A stretch of 64,000 nucleotides of DNA from Prorocentrum cordatum (lineage: Eukaryota; Sar; Dinophyceae; Prorocentrales; Prorocentraceae). Below are positions 21,801-32,529 of this stretch, in pieces. Positions within the stretch are counted from its first letter, which is position 1, and each line of letters begins with the position of its first letter. Made by a program: the position numbers and the translations under genes. The notes beneath the pieces were generated by a model. It was given only the letters and a program-made list of their open reading frames with translations, did not search any database and was not told the DNA's origin. The stretch spans positions 419,752 through 483,751 of the forward strand of contig CAUYUJ010009857.1 in NCBI GenBank assembly GCA_963575745.1, given 5' to 3'.

Positions 21801-24044
21801 TTCGGAAGCGCCTGCGTGGCCGAAAGTTGGGTTTGAGCTTGGCCAAGCTATCGGGCCACGCGTTCCTCGAGTGGGTTTCGAAAGCCTTTAGGGAACACGG
21901 AGTCGGGCGAGCTCTCGGACCAGGTGGTTTCCGAGCTTTCGGGTCTCCTGGAGGACGTTTTGGAGGGGTCTTGGGCCGTCTTGGAGGCCTCTGGCGGGCC
22001 TTTTGGGCAGTCTAAGGCCATCTTCAGGCCATCTGGGGCCGTCTCGGGTGCATCTTGGGGCCATCTTCGCCGTCTTGGAGGCCTTCTTGGCCGTCTTGGA
22101 GGCATGTTGGAGGATACATATTTCTGCCGTCTTGGATGCCATCTTGGTCGTCTTGGAGGTCATCTTGGCAGTCTTGAGGTATCGTGAAGACCATCTTGGC
22201 CGTTTTTGAGACCTCTTGGGCCGTCTTAGGGCCCTGTTGGGGCTGGCTTGAAGGCCTCTTGGGCCATTCTGGAGCCATCTAGGAGGCCCCTGAGACTAGT
22301 TTGGGGACTCCTTGGGCCGTCTTAGGCGGTCGGAACACCAAAACCGAGGAAAAACAGTAATCCTTCAAACACCTGAGGAAATTTGCAGAGTTTGGCTCCC
22401 TCGGGCCTTCCTGGAGCACCTCTTGGACTCTCCTGGGGTAATCTTGGAACCTCTCGGGCCCATCTTGGGCCATCTTGGCCGTCTTAGCGGCCATCTTGGT
22501 CGTCTTGAAGCTCATCTTGGCCGTGTTGGAGACCGTCTTGGGCGTCTTGGGCACCATCTTGAGCCATCTTGGAGTCGTCTTGGTGCCGTCTTGGGGGCCT
22601 CTTGGGCCATTATGGAGCCATCTTGGAGGCGTCCTGAGCGATCTTGAGGCGATCTTTCTATCAACAACCTAAGGACAACCAATAATTTTGGCCTCTTCGG
22701 GCTCTCCTGGAGGACGTCTTGGAGATCTCTTAGGCCATCTTGGAGGCATCTTGGGTCCATCTTGGCCGTCTTGGAAGGCCGTCTTGAGGCATCTTGGAGC
22801 CATCTTACCTGTCTTGGAGGCCACCTTGGCCGTCTTGGACGCATCTTGGAGGCCATTTTGGGCAATCTTGGCCGTCTTGGAGGCGACAAGGGGAACCACC
22901 CCGGCATTTTGGGAACTTTCCGGGATTTCGGCGGGACGGGCCGAAGCCCCAGGGAGTTCTCTAAAAGAACCGAAATCGAAAGGGTCTAGCACGCCAGGCA
23001 CCCTTGTGGTAAGCCAATAGGGGGCGGCGGATCTGATGGCTTTCGGCCCATCCTGCCACCGTGCCTGGGTTGTGGATATGGATGTTCGTTGGGCTCGCGT
23101 GGGACGCCCCTCGGGGGCCTCTTGGAGGCAGTTTGGAGGCTTCTTGGGTGCTGTTCTGGGGCCTCACGGGCCTCTTTTGCGCTTCTTCTCTGTGTGCTAG
23201 GTTTTGTCGGCGAACGGTTTTTTTATGCAGGAATCATTGCGACAAGGTATTCGTTTTCCATGAACTGCTCTCGAGGAGGAGTCTTCTCAGTTTGTGACCA
23301 ACAGCCGCATGTAATTTTTGAACGCGTGGGAGGGGTGTGCTTGCTATGCATGTGCAACAGTCATTTTGTATGTCCGCCTCATTTATGGGGCGAGCCGCTC
23401 CCCGAGCTGCTCGGTCGGACGTTGCGTTGCGTTGCGGGGGCCTCTTGGGGCCTCCGGGGGGCCTCTTAGGGCGGAAGGCTCAGATTTTCGGTTCGTGTTC
23501 CCTCTCTTGGGCTCCTTTTGGGGCCGTCTTGGGCACCTCTTGGGCACCTCTTGGGCCGTCGTGGGGCCCTCTTGGGCCGTTTTGGGGCAGTCTTCGGGGC
23601 CTCTAGGGCCGTTAGCGTCGGGAAGCCGAAACGGCGAGAACGCCCAAATCTTTGAAAAACCAAGAGAACATCAATAACTTTGCCCTCTCAGAGGAGACCT
23701 TTTGGAGGCCTCTTGGGGCGTCTTGGTGGCCTCTTGTGCCGTCGGGGGGCCATCTTGAGCGTCTTGGAGCGGTCGTTCGGCGACTCGGGGCCCTCTTGGA
23801 CCGTCTTGGTGGGCCTCTCGAGGCTTTCTCGGCCCGTCTTGGGGCCCTCTTGGGCCCGAAAAAGTCACGCGACAAGATGCGGGGGCACCCAGGGGGCACG
23901 CGCTGAGCCCCAGGGGGCACGCAGGAAGCCCTGGGAGATTTGAGAGCGAGGGGTCTGGGCCCGATCAAGACTTCTCAGGAGAGAGGATTGAGGCTTAGAG
24001 GATTGGGCCCAGGACCTGAGGACACGCCCACTCCGTGCCCAGCG
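21801..24044 (+). repeat. CTTGG-element cluster that interrupts LINE-B
   Basis: Two or three CTTGG elements in tandem: 21930-22330 (GCCGTCTTGGAGG words), 22375-22640, 22690-22900, and a copy with head at 23085 (TTCGTTGGGCTCGCGTGGG) and A-rich spacer at 23617-23690. The fragments of the LINE-B endonuclease lie on both sides (below 21800 and above 24045) in the same orientation. The stretch 23180-23430 holds no recognised gene. Confidence 0.65.
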
Positions 24045-24290
24045 GCACGGTGGCGGATGCTTCTGGATCAAGAGACCGCATGCACAGTACGTGTACTCAC
24101 CCTTCCCATACCCGCAGTGGATGACCTTGAATCTCGGCGGTCCCCCACCACGTAGGAGGCAATCGCTGGGCACTTGTGCTGCGTGTCGATCATCACGATG
24201 AGACCAGTGTTTTTTTTCCATGCTGTTTTTTCCAGCTCTGTGTCACGATCAGCGAGCCATAGCGGATTCCAACACGCGATGCGCATGCTC
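24045..24290 (-). pseudogene. LINE-B endonuclease, N-terminal part
   Basis: The minus strand reads MRIACWNPLWLADRDTELE from about 24283, then NTGLIVMIDTQHKCPAI and, after a frame change near 24140, FKVIHCGYGKGEYTYCACG. These match the start of the exonuclease-endonuclease-phosphatase fold (the xWN motif, the strand with catalytic-site residues, and the next two strands). Sequence below 24045 diverges into CTTGG-element DNA, and the fold continues at 21790. The intact enzyme nicks target DNA to prime reverse transcription. Confidence 0.7.
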
Positions 24291-24519
24291 CCGACGCCCA
24301 CCGCGTGGTCATTACATTTCTCACGTACCAGTCTCAGACACGAGAAGCAAACACATTCATGCAGAGCATGCATGTAACGGAATGTGGGTAGTGAGGGAAA
24401 TGAAGCAGGTTCGGTCCGGGGCGGGTGGGGGCGCGGAGCTAGGGCGTCGGGGTGTCGGCCGACTCGCCACCCGCGGAGCAGCCGCGTCTGCATCGACGCC
24501 TGGGCCGCGCGGCTACCAA

Positions 24520-24625
24520 TACGAGGAGGAGGAGGAGGAGGAGGAGGAGGAGGAGGAGGAGGAGGAGGAGGAGGAGGAGGAGAGGAGAGAGGAGGAGGAG
24601 GAGGAGGAGGAGGGAGACCAGCTCT
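24520..24625 (+). repeat. GGA trinucleotide satellite
   Basis: Almost pure GGA units, giving poly-Glu, poly-Gly or poly-Arg frames. It is followed 120 bp later by a long satellite of the complementary CTC type. Confidence 0.9.
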
Positions 24626-24741
24626 CGCTGCAACGCGCCCCCGAGCGCGCTCCCCAGGAGGAGGCTGACCGGCGCGGCTTCGTAACGCCGCTCACGAAGC
24701 TTCAGGATGCGCGGCCTCTCGGGGCAGATCGACGACGACGC

Positions 24742-24995
24742 TTGTCTCCTCCTCCCTCTACTCCTCCTCCTCCTCCTCCTCCTCCTCCTCCTCCTCCTCC
24801 TCCTCCCTCTTCCTCCGCCTCCTCCTCCTCCTCCTCCTCGTCCTCGTCCTCCTCCTCGTCCTCCTCCTCGTCCTCCTCTTCTTCTCGCCCTTCTTTTTTT
24901 TGCCTCCTCCTCCTCTTCCTCCTGGGTCTTCCCCTCTCCTCCTCTTCTTCTTTTTCTTCCTCCTCCTCCTCCTCCTCTTCCTCCTCCTCCTCCTC

Positions 24996-25026
<31 letters not shown>

Positions 25027-25620
25027 TTCTCTTTCCTCCGCCTCCTCCTCCTCCTCCTCCTCTTCCTCCCCCTCCTCCTCGCCCTATTCCTCTTCCTCCT
25101 CCTCCCCCTCCTCCACCTCCTGCTCTTCCTCCTCCTCCTCCTCCTCCTCCTCTCGTCGTCGTCCTTCTCTCCTCCTCCTCCTCCTCCTCCTCCTCCTCCT
25201 CCTCCTCCTCCCTCCCCACTCTCCCTCTGGCGGCCGCGGCGGCGGCCGCGGCGGCGTCCACGGCGGCGTGCGGCTGGCGGGCGGGCGGGCGACGATCTCC
25301 TCGTCCTCGTCGTCGTCCTCGTCGTCGTTCTCATCGTCGTCGTCGTCCTCCTCCTCCTCCTGCTGCTTCTCCTCCTCCTCCTCTTCCTCCTCTCCTCCTT
25401 CCCCCCCTCCTCCCCTCCTCCTCTCTCCTCCCCCTCCTCCTCCTCCTCCTCTCCTCCCTCCTCCTTCTCCTTTCTTTTCCTTTTCGTCCTCCTCCTCCTC
25501 CTCGTCCTCTTCCTCTCAGTCCTTCCCCTTTCCTCCTCCTTTTCTTCTTCTTCTTCTTCCACCTTCCCTCCTCCTTCTCCTGTCCATGTTCTCCTTCTAT
25601 TCCTCCTCCTTGTTTACCTC
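24742..25620 (+). repeat. CTC-rich satellite, ~0.9 kb
   Basis: CTC/CCT units with interspersed CTT and GTC units; homopyrimidine on the plus strand for most of its length. It creates several long spurious ORFs (poly-Ser, poly-Leu, poly-Pro, poly-Glu) on both strands that should not be annotated as proteins. Confidence 0.9.
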
Positions 25621-25869
25621 GACGACGACGACGACCGCGACGACGGCGGCGTCAGCTTCTGCCTTGTCGGCGGTGGCGGCAACGACTTTCTTCGCTATCC
25701 CCCGCGCTGAGGACGAGGCCAGCCTTCCCCGCTCGGCCTTGCATCGCAGGTTCAACTTCCCGCACACCCTGAACTACAAGGCGGTGGCGGCTCCTCCTGT
25801 CTCCTCCCTCCTCCTCCTCTTCTTCCTTCTCCTCCTCCTCCTCCCTCCTCCCTCCTCCTCCTCCTCCTC

Positions 25870-25985
25870 CTCCCTCCTCATCCTCATCCTCATCCTCATC
25901 CTCATCCTCATCCTCATCCTCATCCTCATCCTCATCCTCATCCTCATCCTCATCCTCATCCTCATCCTCATCATCCTCTTCCTCT
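25870..25985 (+). repeat. CATCCT hexanucleotide tract
   Basis: About 18 uninterrupted units of the hexamer CATCCT (minus strand GATGAG, i.e. Asp-Glu repeats). It lies between CTC tracts and the start of LINE-C. Confidence 0.9.
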
Positions 25986-26044
25986 TCCTCCTCCTCCTCG
26001 TTCTTCATTCTCTCCCGCGTACCTCCAATGCTGCTCGTATTTGG

Positions 26045-28190
26045 AACATGGTGCAGGTCCCTTTTCAGCTAAATGCGCTGGGCCAAACCGGCTTGTGGGC
26101 GGAGATTGGAACAACACGCCTACTGAGGCCTTGTCTTATCCCTGGGTCGAAGCCGTTTCGGCTGTGGCTTTCGTGCCCACGACGTCGACCTGCCGCAAGG
26201 CGACGCCTGGCACCATCATCGATTTCCTCGTGGCCTCCAGCAACCTGGCGGCGCGTCTCAATGGGAGGTCGACGAGGGTGCCGACTTGTACCCGCACCTT
26301 CCTGTTATTCTCACGGTCCAGTCGCAGGACACCCTGGTGTGGAGGCTCTTGCCTGACCTGCCCAAGGCGCTGCCGCGTGAGACCCCCGTGTGTTGTGCAC
26401 GTTTTCCTTTCGACTGGAGCATCAGCCGTTTCGAAGCGGCGAGCACCTCGCATGACCTAGCTGGGGCTTGGGACCACATGATTTCGGGGGTCGAATGCGA
26501 GCTCGCGAACCGCTATGATGTGGTAGATCTCCGAGCCTTGGTCCACTGCGGCCGGGCGGGGCAGCCGCGGTTCTTCTGGCGGCAGGTGCGCTGGCAGCCG
26601 CCGGCCAAGCGTGCTATCGAGCGGCCTGAACTCTTGCTTGGAGCACGGTGCTCCGTTGACTGGGACATCTGAGGCGGCAACGAGGGCGCCTGCGGGACTC
26701 GGTCACGGAATCCCAGTTCTCGCACGTACTGTGCGACTTCTCTCTGGAGCAGTGCACGACCATCCTCGCGGCCCTGCACGAGGTCGCCTTTTTCTTGGCC
26801 AATGTGCTGCGCAGCCGTGCCGTTCTGGGTCGCCTCCCGCAGCAACTTTTGTCATTCTTTGAATCGGGTTTGCAGGTCTTGGTTGCGCGTGCGCGTACTT
26901 GTGTGTGGGGACCACGCGGCATCAAAATGATGCTCGCCAGGCCTGGACGACATGGGCCAAGCAGGCACTTCTGCGGGGGGCGCCTGTGGCTCACAAGGCC
27001 TCCAGGGTCGAGCCGTTGAACCAGGCGGTGCCTTGGTTGCACCTGCGCGACGGCATCCAGCCTGACACATCGATCAACCACGACCTCGAAGATAGGCGCA
27101 AGGTGTGGACCCTGCACGAGTGTTTGCCGGTGGCGTGCCCACGTGAAGCGGCGGACTGGCCTGAGTTTCCGTCGATCTTGGTGGCGCAGGTACGAGCGGC
27201 TATACTGCCATTCCAGCCGGCTACATCAGTATGCTAGGGCACCTCTTGGACGACGCTTTGGAGGCCATGGCTGTTTGTTTTAAGCGATGCGAGGGCCTTG
27301 GCCATCTGACTGGCTGTGGTCCATGATGTGTCGAATCCCCAAGCCAGAGTCGGGCGGTCGTCGCTTGATTTCTGCGAGCGACACATTTCTTCGGATTTGA
27401 GGGAGGTTGCAGAGGCCAGTTTTTCGCGAATGGTCAGCCGTTCATTGCGGCGAGCACGTCTACGACAACCGCGGCTGCTGCAATTCATCCGACAGCGCCT
27501 CCTCCCCCTGGCGGCGGGGTGCTGCGGGGCTTCTTGGTTGTGACGGCCCGCTTGGATTTGACCAAGGCCTTCGACTTGGTGCGGCCCTCGCAGCTTTTCA
27601 AGGAGGGCGTCCACTGGGGTTACCCGCTTCGCATGCTCTGGACGTTGATTCGGCAGTATCGCCTGCCGCGACGGCTGAAGGGCTACGGACCCCCGTCAGA
27701 CTCGATCTGCACAGAGCAGGGCCTGCTGGCGGGGTGCAAGCATGCTTGAGCTGCTCACTTTGAGGGCGCTTCTGCGCATCAGGCAGGCGCCAGTGACGCT
27801 CAACCCGAGGGCGTTGGTTGACGACGTCTCCATCCAGTTCGTGGGCCCCGACGCCGCGGGCGTGCGCTACCTGGACAAGGCGGTGAGGCTCTTCCAGCAG
27901 GATTTCTTCGCTCTCGGCTCGGGCCTTAACCTGAAGATGTCGGGCTGCGTGGCGGCCACCACGGCCACGAGGCGCGTCCTGAAGCGAGCAGAGGGCACGC
28001 TGCCGTTGCGCTCGTGGATGCGCAACTTGGGCCACGATGTCATGGGCGTACGTCCTGCGCAGTGCCAGGAACGTCGCGGGCAGGAAACCGTCGCCTATTT
28101 TCTTCGGGCTGTCCGTCAGACCGCTTTGCTGGAGTGTGTGCATAAGGGTGTTGGGGACAAACTTGCCCGGCGCTTTCTCCTAAATATCGT
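26045..28190 (+). pseudogene. LINE-C: decayed endonuclease plus reverse transcriptase
   Basis: Plus-strand pieces in changing frames keep the order of a LINE ORF2. 26095-26260: LVGGDWNNTPTEALSYPW and TPGTIIDFLVASSNLA (endonuclease GDxN motif and C-terminal strand). 26286-26670: DTLVWRLLPDLPKALPR and linker. 26795-27237: linker ending AAILPFQPATSVC. 27519-27747: RT motif A VVTARLDLTKAFDLVRPS and motif B-like EQGLLAGCKHA. 27742-28170: motif C ALVDDVSIQFVG and GLNLKMSGC (motif D). At least four frameshifts separate these. The left end abuts CTC/CATCCT satellite and the right end abuts a pyrimidine-rich tract near 28220, so both ends are truncated or replaced by satellite. Confidence 0.8.
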
Positions 28191-28454
28191 TTCATGCCCG
28201 TGTTGCCTCTTCTCTAGCCTATTGCTGTTCGGTCACACGAACGGCATGTCGTCGGCGCCACATCCTCCTCGTACCTTCTCTTCTCCTCCTCCGCCTACTC
28301 CGCCTACTCCGCCTCCTCTGCCTCCTCCTCCTCCTCCTATCCTATTTTGTCGTCGTCGTCCTCCTCCTTCTCGCCTCCCCTCTCCTCCCACGTCCTGAGG
28401 ATTAGGAGGAGGGGAGAGGATCATGACGTGGGAGATGGAAGAGGGTTCGAGAAG

Positions 28455-28545
28455 AGGAGGAGGAGGAGGAGGAGGAGGAGGAGGAGGAGGAGGAGGAGGA
28501 GGAGGAGGAGGAGGAGGAGGAGGAGGAGGAGGAGGAAGATCAAGA
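28455..28545 (+). repeat. GGA trinucleotide satellite
   Basis: About 28 GGA units in a row. The preceding 28260-28400 stretch is rich in CTC/CCT, so the two tracts are inverted relative to each other. No gene is seen from 28220 to 28735. Confidence 0.9.
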
Positions 28546-28736
28546 GGAGGGCGACGACCATGAGGGCGAAGATAGATGGACATAATGAGACGACGAGGAA
28601 TACGACCACGATGAGGACGGTCGGAGGGGAGGGCGCGCGCGCCGCCGCCCGGCGAGGTGTACTGGGGCCCCCCGTCCGTGATGGAGGAGCCCAACGAGTA
28701 CGAAGGCCGCGGTGGGCCACCGTGGCGCCGATACAT

Positions 28737-28800
28737 TCCTTTTTCCCAACCAACCTGCGGTGTTGGGTCTTCGTTCTGAAGAGACGGTGCCCCGCGTTCC
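28737..28800 (+). repeat. Leader repeat, copy 2 (matches 1245-1308)
   Basis: Second copy of the TTTTTCCCAACCA...GCCCCGCGT leader, again placed just upstream of a tandem array with the GTGGCCCC.TAGGGAGCTCC core. Confidence 0.7.
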
Positions 28801-28844
28801 TCTCCTCTCCTCCTTCCTCCCTGCGTTTCACCCACTCAGTGCAG

Positions 28845-29392
28845 CGTTTTGTGGCCCCGTAGGGAGCTCCGCCGAAGGCTCCAGTGGCAGGGTTCGCATG
28901 GCGGCCTCGGGCCATTTCGGCACACCCCTCACGAGGATCGTGGCCCCATAGGGAGCTCCAGCGAAGGTGCCAGCGGCAGGGTTCGCATGGCGGCCTCGGG
29001 CCATTTCGGCACACCCCTCACGAGGATCGTGGCCCCATAGGGAGCTCCACGAAGGTGCCAGCGGCAGTGTTCGCATGGCGGCCTCGGGCCATTTCGGCAC
29101 ACCCCTCACGAGAATCATGGCCACATAGGGAGCTCCAGCGAAGGCGCCAGTGGCAGGGTTCGCATGGCGGCCTCGGACCATTTCGGCACACCCCTCACGA
29201 GAATCATGGCCACATAGGGAGGTCCAGCGAAGGCGCCAGTGGCAGGGTTCGCATGGCGGCCTCGGGGCATTTCGGCACACCCCTCACGAGGACCGTGGCC
29301 CCACAGGAGCTCCACCGAAGGCGCCAGTGGCAGGGTTCGCATGGCGGCCCCGGGCCACTGCGACACACCCCTCACAAGGATCGTGACTCCAT
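28845..29392 (+). repeat. Tandem array, ~91-bp unit, six to seven copies
   Basis: Units start at GTGGCCCC.TAGGGAGCTCC and run through GGCAGGGTTCGCATGGCGG and CATTTCGGCACACCCCTCAC. Starts are near 28849, 28940, 29030, 29119, 29209 and 29298; a diverged half-unit is at 29385. This is the same family as the 1.5-kb and 6.6-kb arrays with a different middle. The long plus and minus ORFs across it are repeat artefacts. Confidence 0.85.
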
Positions 29393-29393
29393 A

Positions 29394-29690
29394 GTTGTGC
29401 TGCTTCAACAACCGCGCCTGGGCGTCGTAATCCGCCTTGTCGACGTGCAACGCCACCTCCTTCCTCATGGCTCTCAAAGCCCTCTCCTGCTTCTGCTCCT
29501 CGGTCAGAGGGACGCCGTCCTTGCCGTCGTCGGCGCCCGCGAAGACGGCCACGAACGTGTTCCTGAGCATGTCGGGCTCCGGCGGGAAGCCGTGGCCACA
29601 TGGGGAGCGCGGACGAAGATGGTATTCACAATTGTTGTATTCACAACTGCATATGGTTGGGTCCTTCGCCAGGCTAATTTGTTGTTGTTC
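29394..29690 (-). CDS. Possible coding segment within the array region, function unknown
   Basis: One minus-strand frame is open from about 29690 to the array and reads ISLAKDPTICSCEYNNCEY, then MLRNTFVAVFAGADDGKDG, LTEEQKQERALRAMRKEV and HVDKADYDAQARLLKQHN. The charged, helix-like composition of the second half looks like real protein. The first part is encoded by a 42-bp sequence shared with LINE-A (19424-19465). The middle contains a degenerate array core (CGTGGCCACATGGGGAGC), so the open frame may be a chimera. No family is recognised. Confidence 0.35.
29638..29679. repeat. 42-bp sequence shared with LINE-A (19424-19465)
   Basis: The two 42-bp copies differ at one position and include GCATATGGTTGGGTCCTTCG. 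Flanks are unrelated. In both places the minus strand encodes ISLAKDPTICSCEY. Confidence 0.85.
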
Positions 29691-30185
29691 TTCTTTCTTT
29701 CTATTTGTCTCTCCCTCTCTCTCTTTTCCTTCCCCTTTTCTCCGTCCCCTCCTGCCCCTGTCGTTCCCTACCCCCTCCCGAATCCCCTCCTCGCCTTCCC
29801 CAGTCCTGGTGTCGCCGTCTTCTCAGGAACAAAGTCCGCATCAACGAATCCCGGGCCTCTTAGGGCTACAGCCCTCCCACTGCTCTTCAGAGGGCAGCGA
29901 TTGGGTGCGTGTGGGGTGATCCGAGGAACAAGTGTTTCCAACGTGGGTCCCAAACAGTGCGTGGTTGCATTCTAGATGTGCGTAGTCTGCGATGCACGCT
30001 ACGTGGTACAATCTTTGAGGTGCATTGACCTTGTGAAGTTCTTGAAGTCGTCAACTTTCTGCTGGTGCAAGCAGCCTCATCCCACCCTTCCGCCCGCAAC
30101 TTGACAGCACATTTCATCTGGCCGTGATCTCAACGAGCACACGGGCGCGTGGAACTCAACCTTGCAGACAAATCTGTCCTGCAGG
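29691..30185. other. No recognised gene
   Basis: A pyrimidine-rich stretch (29690-29800), then unique sequence. Short ORFs on both strands show no protein-like pattern that I can support. Confidence 0.4.
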
Positions 30186-30209
30186 TCGCACGTGGTCGTG
30201 CAATTCTGG

Positions 30210-30618
30210 TGGCGATGGCGGCGATCGCGACGCCAATGACAATGGCGATGACAGTGGTGATGGCGCTGATGCCGATGGTGATGGCAGTGGTGATGAGGAC
30301 GATGCGATGTCGACGACGACGGTGATGCAGATGAAACTGATGGTGATGATAATGATGGTGACAACGTTGGCGCTGTCGATGAAGATGACGATGGTGCTGG
30401 TGATTATGACGAGGAGGCGCCCGCGCTCACAACGTTGACGCGGGCGACGACATGAACAATGATGGTGATGATGGCGGCGGCGATGATGACGACGATAGTA
30501 ATGCTGATGAGGATGAAGATGAGGAGGAGGAGAAATATATGATGATGCTGTTGATGATGATGATGGTGATGATGATTATGGTGGTGGTAGTGGTGGTCGT
30601 GGCGATGATGATGATGAC

Positions 30619-30654
<36 letters not shown>

Positions 30655-30692
30655 ATGATGGTGGTGATGATGATGGTGGTGGTGGTCGTGGC

Positions 30693-30762
<70 letters not shown>

Positions 30763-30982
30763 GTGATGATGGTGATGATGATGACGATGATGATGATGAT
30801 GATGATGCTGATGGTGGTGGTGATGATGATGGTGATGGTGGTCGTGGCGATGATGATGATGATGACGATGATGATGATGATGCTGATGATGATGATGATG
30901 ATGATGATGGTGGTGGTGATGATGATGATGATGATGCTGATGATGATGATGATGATGACGATGGTGGTGGTGGTGGTGGTGG

Positions 30983-31026
<44 letters not shown>

Positions 31027-31140
31027 GTGATGGTAGTGGTGGTGGTGGTGATGATGATATGATGCTGATGCTGCTGATGATAATGATGCTGATGATGCTG
31101 ATGCTGCTGCTGATGATGATGATGATGCTGACGATGATGT
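30210..31140 (+). repeat. GAT/GGT trinucleotide satellite, ~0.9 kb
   Basis: GAT units interrupted by GGT, GAC and GCT units, densest from 30600 to 31060. Every frame is open on both strands for long distances (poly-Met, poly-Asp, poly-Ile, poly-His), which is why long ORFs appear; none is a gene. Confidence 0.9.
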
Positions 31141-31344
31141 TTAATATTGTGCTGCTGAGGATCAGGAGGAAGTGTACGTTTACAGGAGGTCAAAGTTTTT
31201 TGTATTATTAGGCGTTGAATGCCGCTGAGTTGTCGTATCTTGTTGAACGCCTTCGTTTTGAAACGCTTGCAAAACCAAAAGTCTGGGAGCGATGTCGACG
31301 TGCGCGCGGAGACGTGGCCCGCAATATATTACTTGACAGAAGCG

Positions 31345-31555
31345 GCGGGTGTGCTTAGACATGCGCCCGCGCGGCCGCTGCCGTCCCCCCCCTCTGGCTG
31401 ATGCCAACGGCGCGGAGGACGACGAGGAGGCGGACCGCAGCGGCGCCCCTTCTGATTTGGTAACCCTGGAGGGTCTGGATTGGAGGGGCCTGGAGGGCCG
31501 GGAGGCCACCAGCGAGTTTTCAAGGAGGTCACCCAGCGAGTTTTCAGGCGCCTGA
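31345..31555 (+). CDS. Short coding-like island, function unknown
   Basis: The frame includes ADANGAEDDEEADRSGAPSD and LEGLDWRGLEGREATSEF before a stop at 31555; the composition is acidic and balanced, unlike the neighbouring frames. It opens a 4-kb very GC-rich stretch with further islands. No family or start is assigned. Confidence 0.25.
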
Positions 31556-31559
31556 ACTA

Positions 31560-32497
31560 TCGGAGGCCCAACCACGTTTCGCCATTGCATATCGAGGGCG
31601 AGAGGGCCCGCCTGGAAAGGGGCAGTGATAATCTTCTGGCGGCCCAGAGGGAGGGGCAGGCAGGCTCCGCCGTCGGCTGGAGGAGGCCCCTGACAAGACG
31701 GCCCACCCGTGCCAGCAGGAACAGTGCACCGCGCGCGGCAACTGGGCGGCAGCCGCCTCTACACGGCTGTGGGCGCGGTGGCCCTGACGGAAGCCCCGTC
31801 TGCACCTGCTGCGGGTGGCTCCGCGGAATCCTCTGCCTCCTCAGTGGGCTGGCCCAGAGGGGGTTGCTCGTCTGCTGCTGCTGCTGTTGCTGCTGCTGCT
31901 GGCTGACCCCGGGAGGGTGCCGCTGTGCGGGGAGGTGCCGTCGGAGGGCGTCGCCCGCTGCGGGGAAACACGAGGACTCGGACGACGAGGGGCCTATCCA
32001 AGACGCTTGTGGAGCGGAGCGCGCCGGCTACCTGACCCCACCCGGTAGGCTGTGAATCCTTGGTGCGTATGAGCACTGCAGGGGCCTAGTGGGCGTACGG
32101 CTGACCCCCCTCCTCCTGGGCGACAACCCTTGCGCGGATACCAATGGCTGGGAGGTGTGGGGTGGCGGGGTCGTCTTCGCACCCCTGTGTGGGGAGCGCC
32201 GCGCCTGCTGCAAGAGGGCGCGCTTGTCCTCGCGATGTGCCTGGGCGAGGGCTGCTGGTGGATGGGGGCCAAGTGGGTCCGATGCACCTGGCTCTGCCCC
32301 GCGCGCACGCGCGCTGCCCGATCGGGTTGTTCGGGAGCTGGCGGGGCGCCCTGCTCGGACTGGCTGGGCCTTTCCATGTATGGATTCGCCTCGTCGTGCA
32401 AGCCGTCGCTGGTGCACCTCCTAGCGTTCTCTCTCCCCCCAATGCCTCAACGCCTCTGCGGACGTTGCCAGTCGAACGATGCGGGTGCTGGCGCAGA

Positions 32498-32529
<32 letters not shown>

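Noticed and set aside
24220-26356. Long Ser/Pro/Leu- or Glu/Arg-rich ORFs
   Set aside because: Direct translation of GGA/CTC satellites; no non-repetitive segment.
30576-31193. Poly-Ile/His and poly-Met ORFs
   Set aside because: Trinucleotide satellite artefacts.
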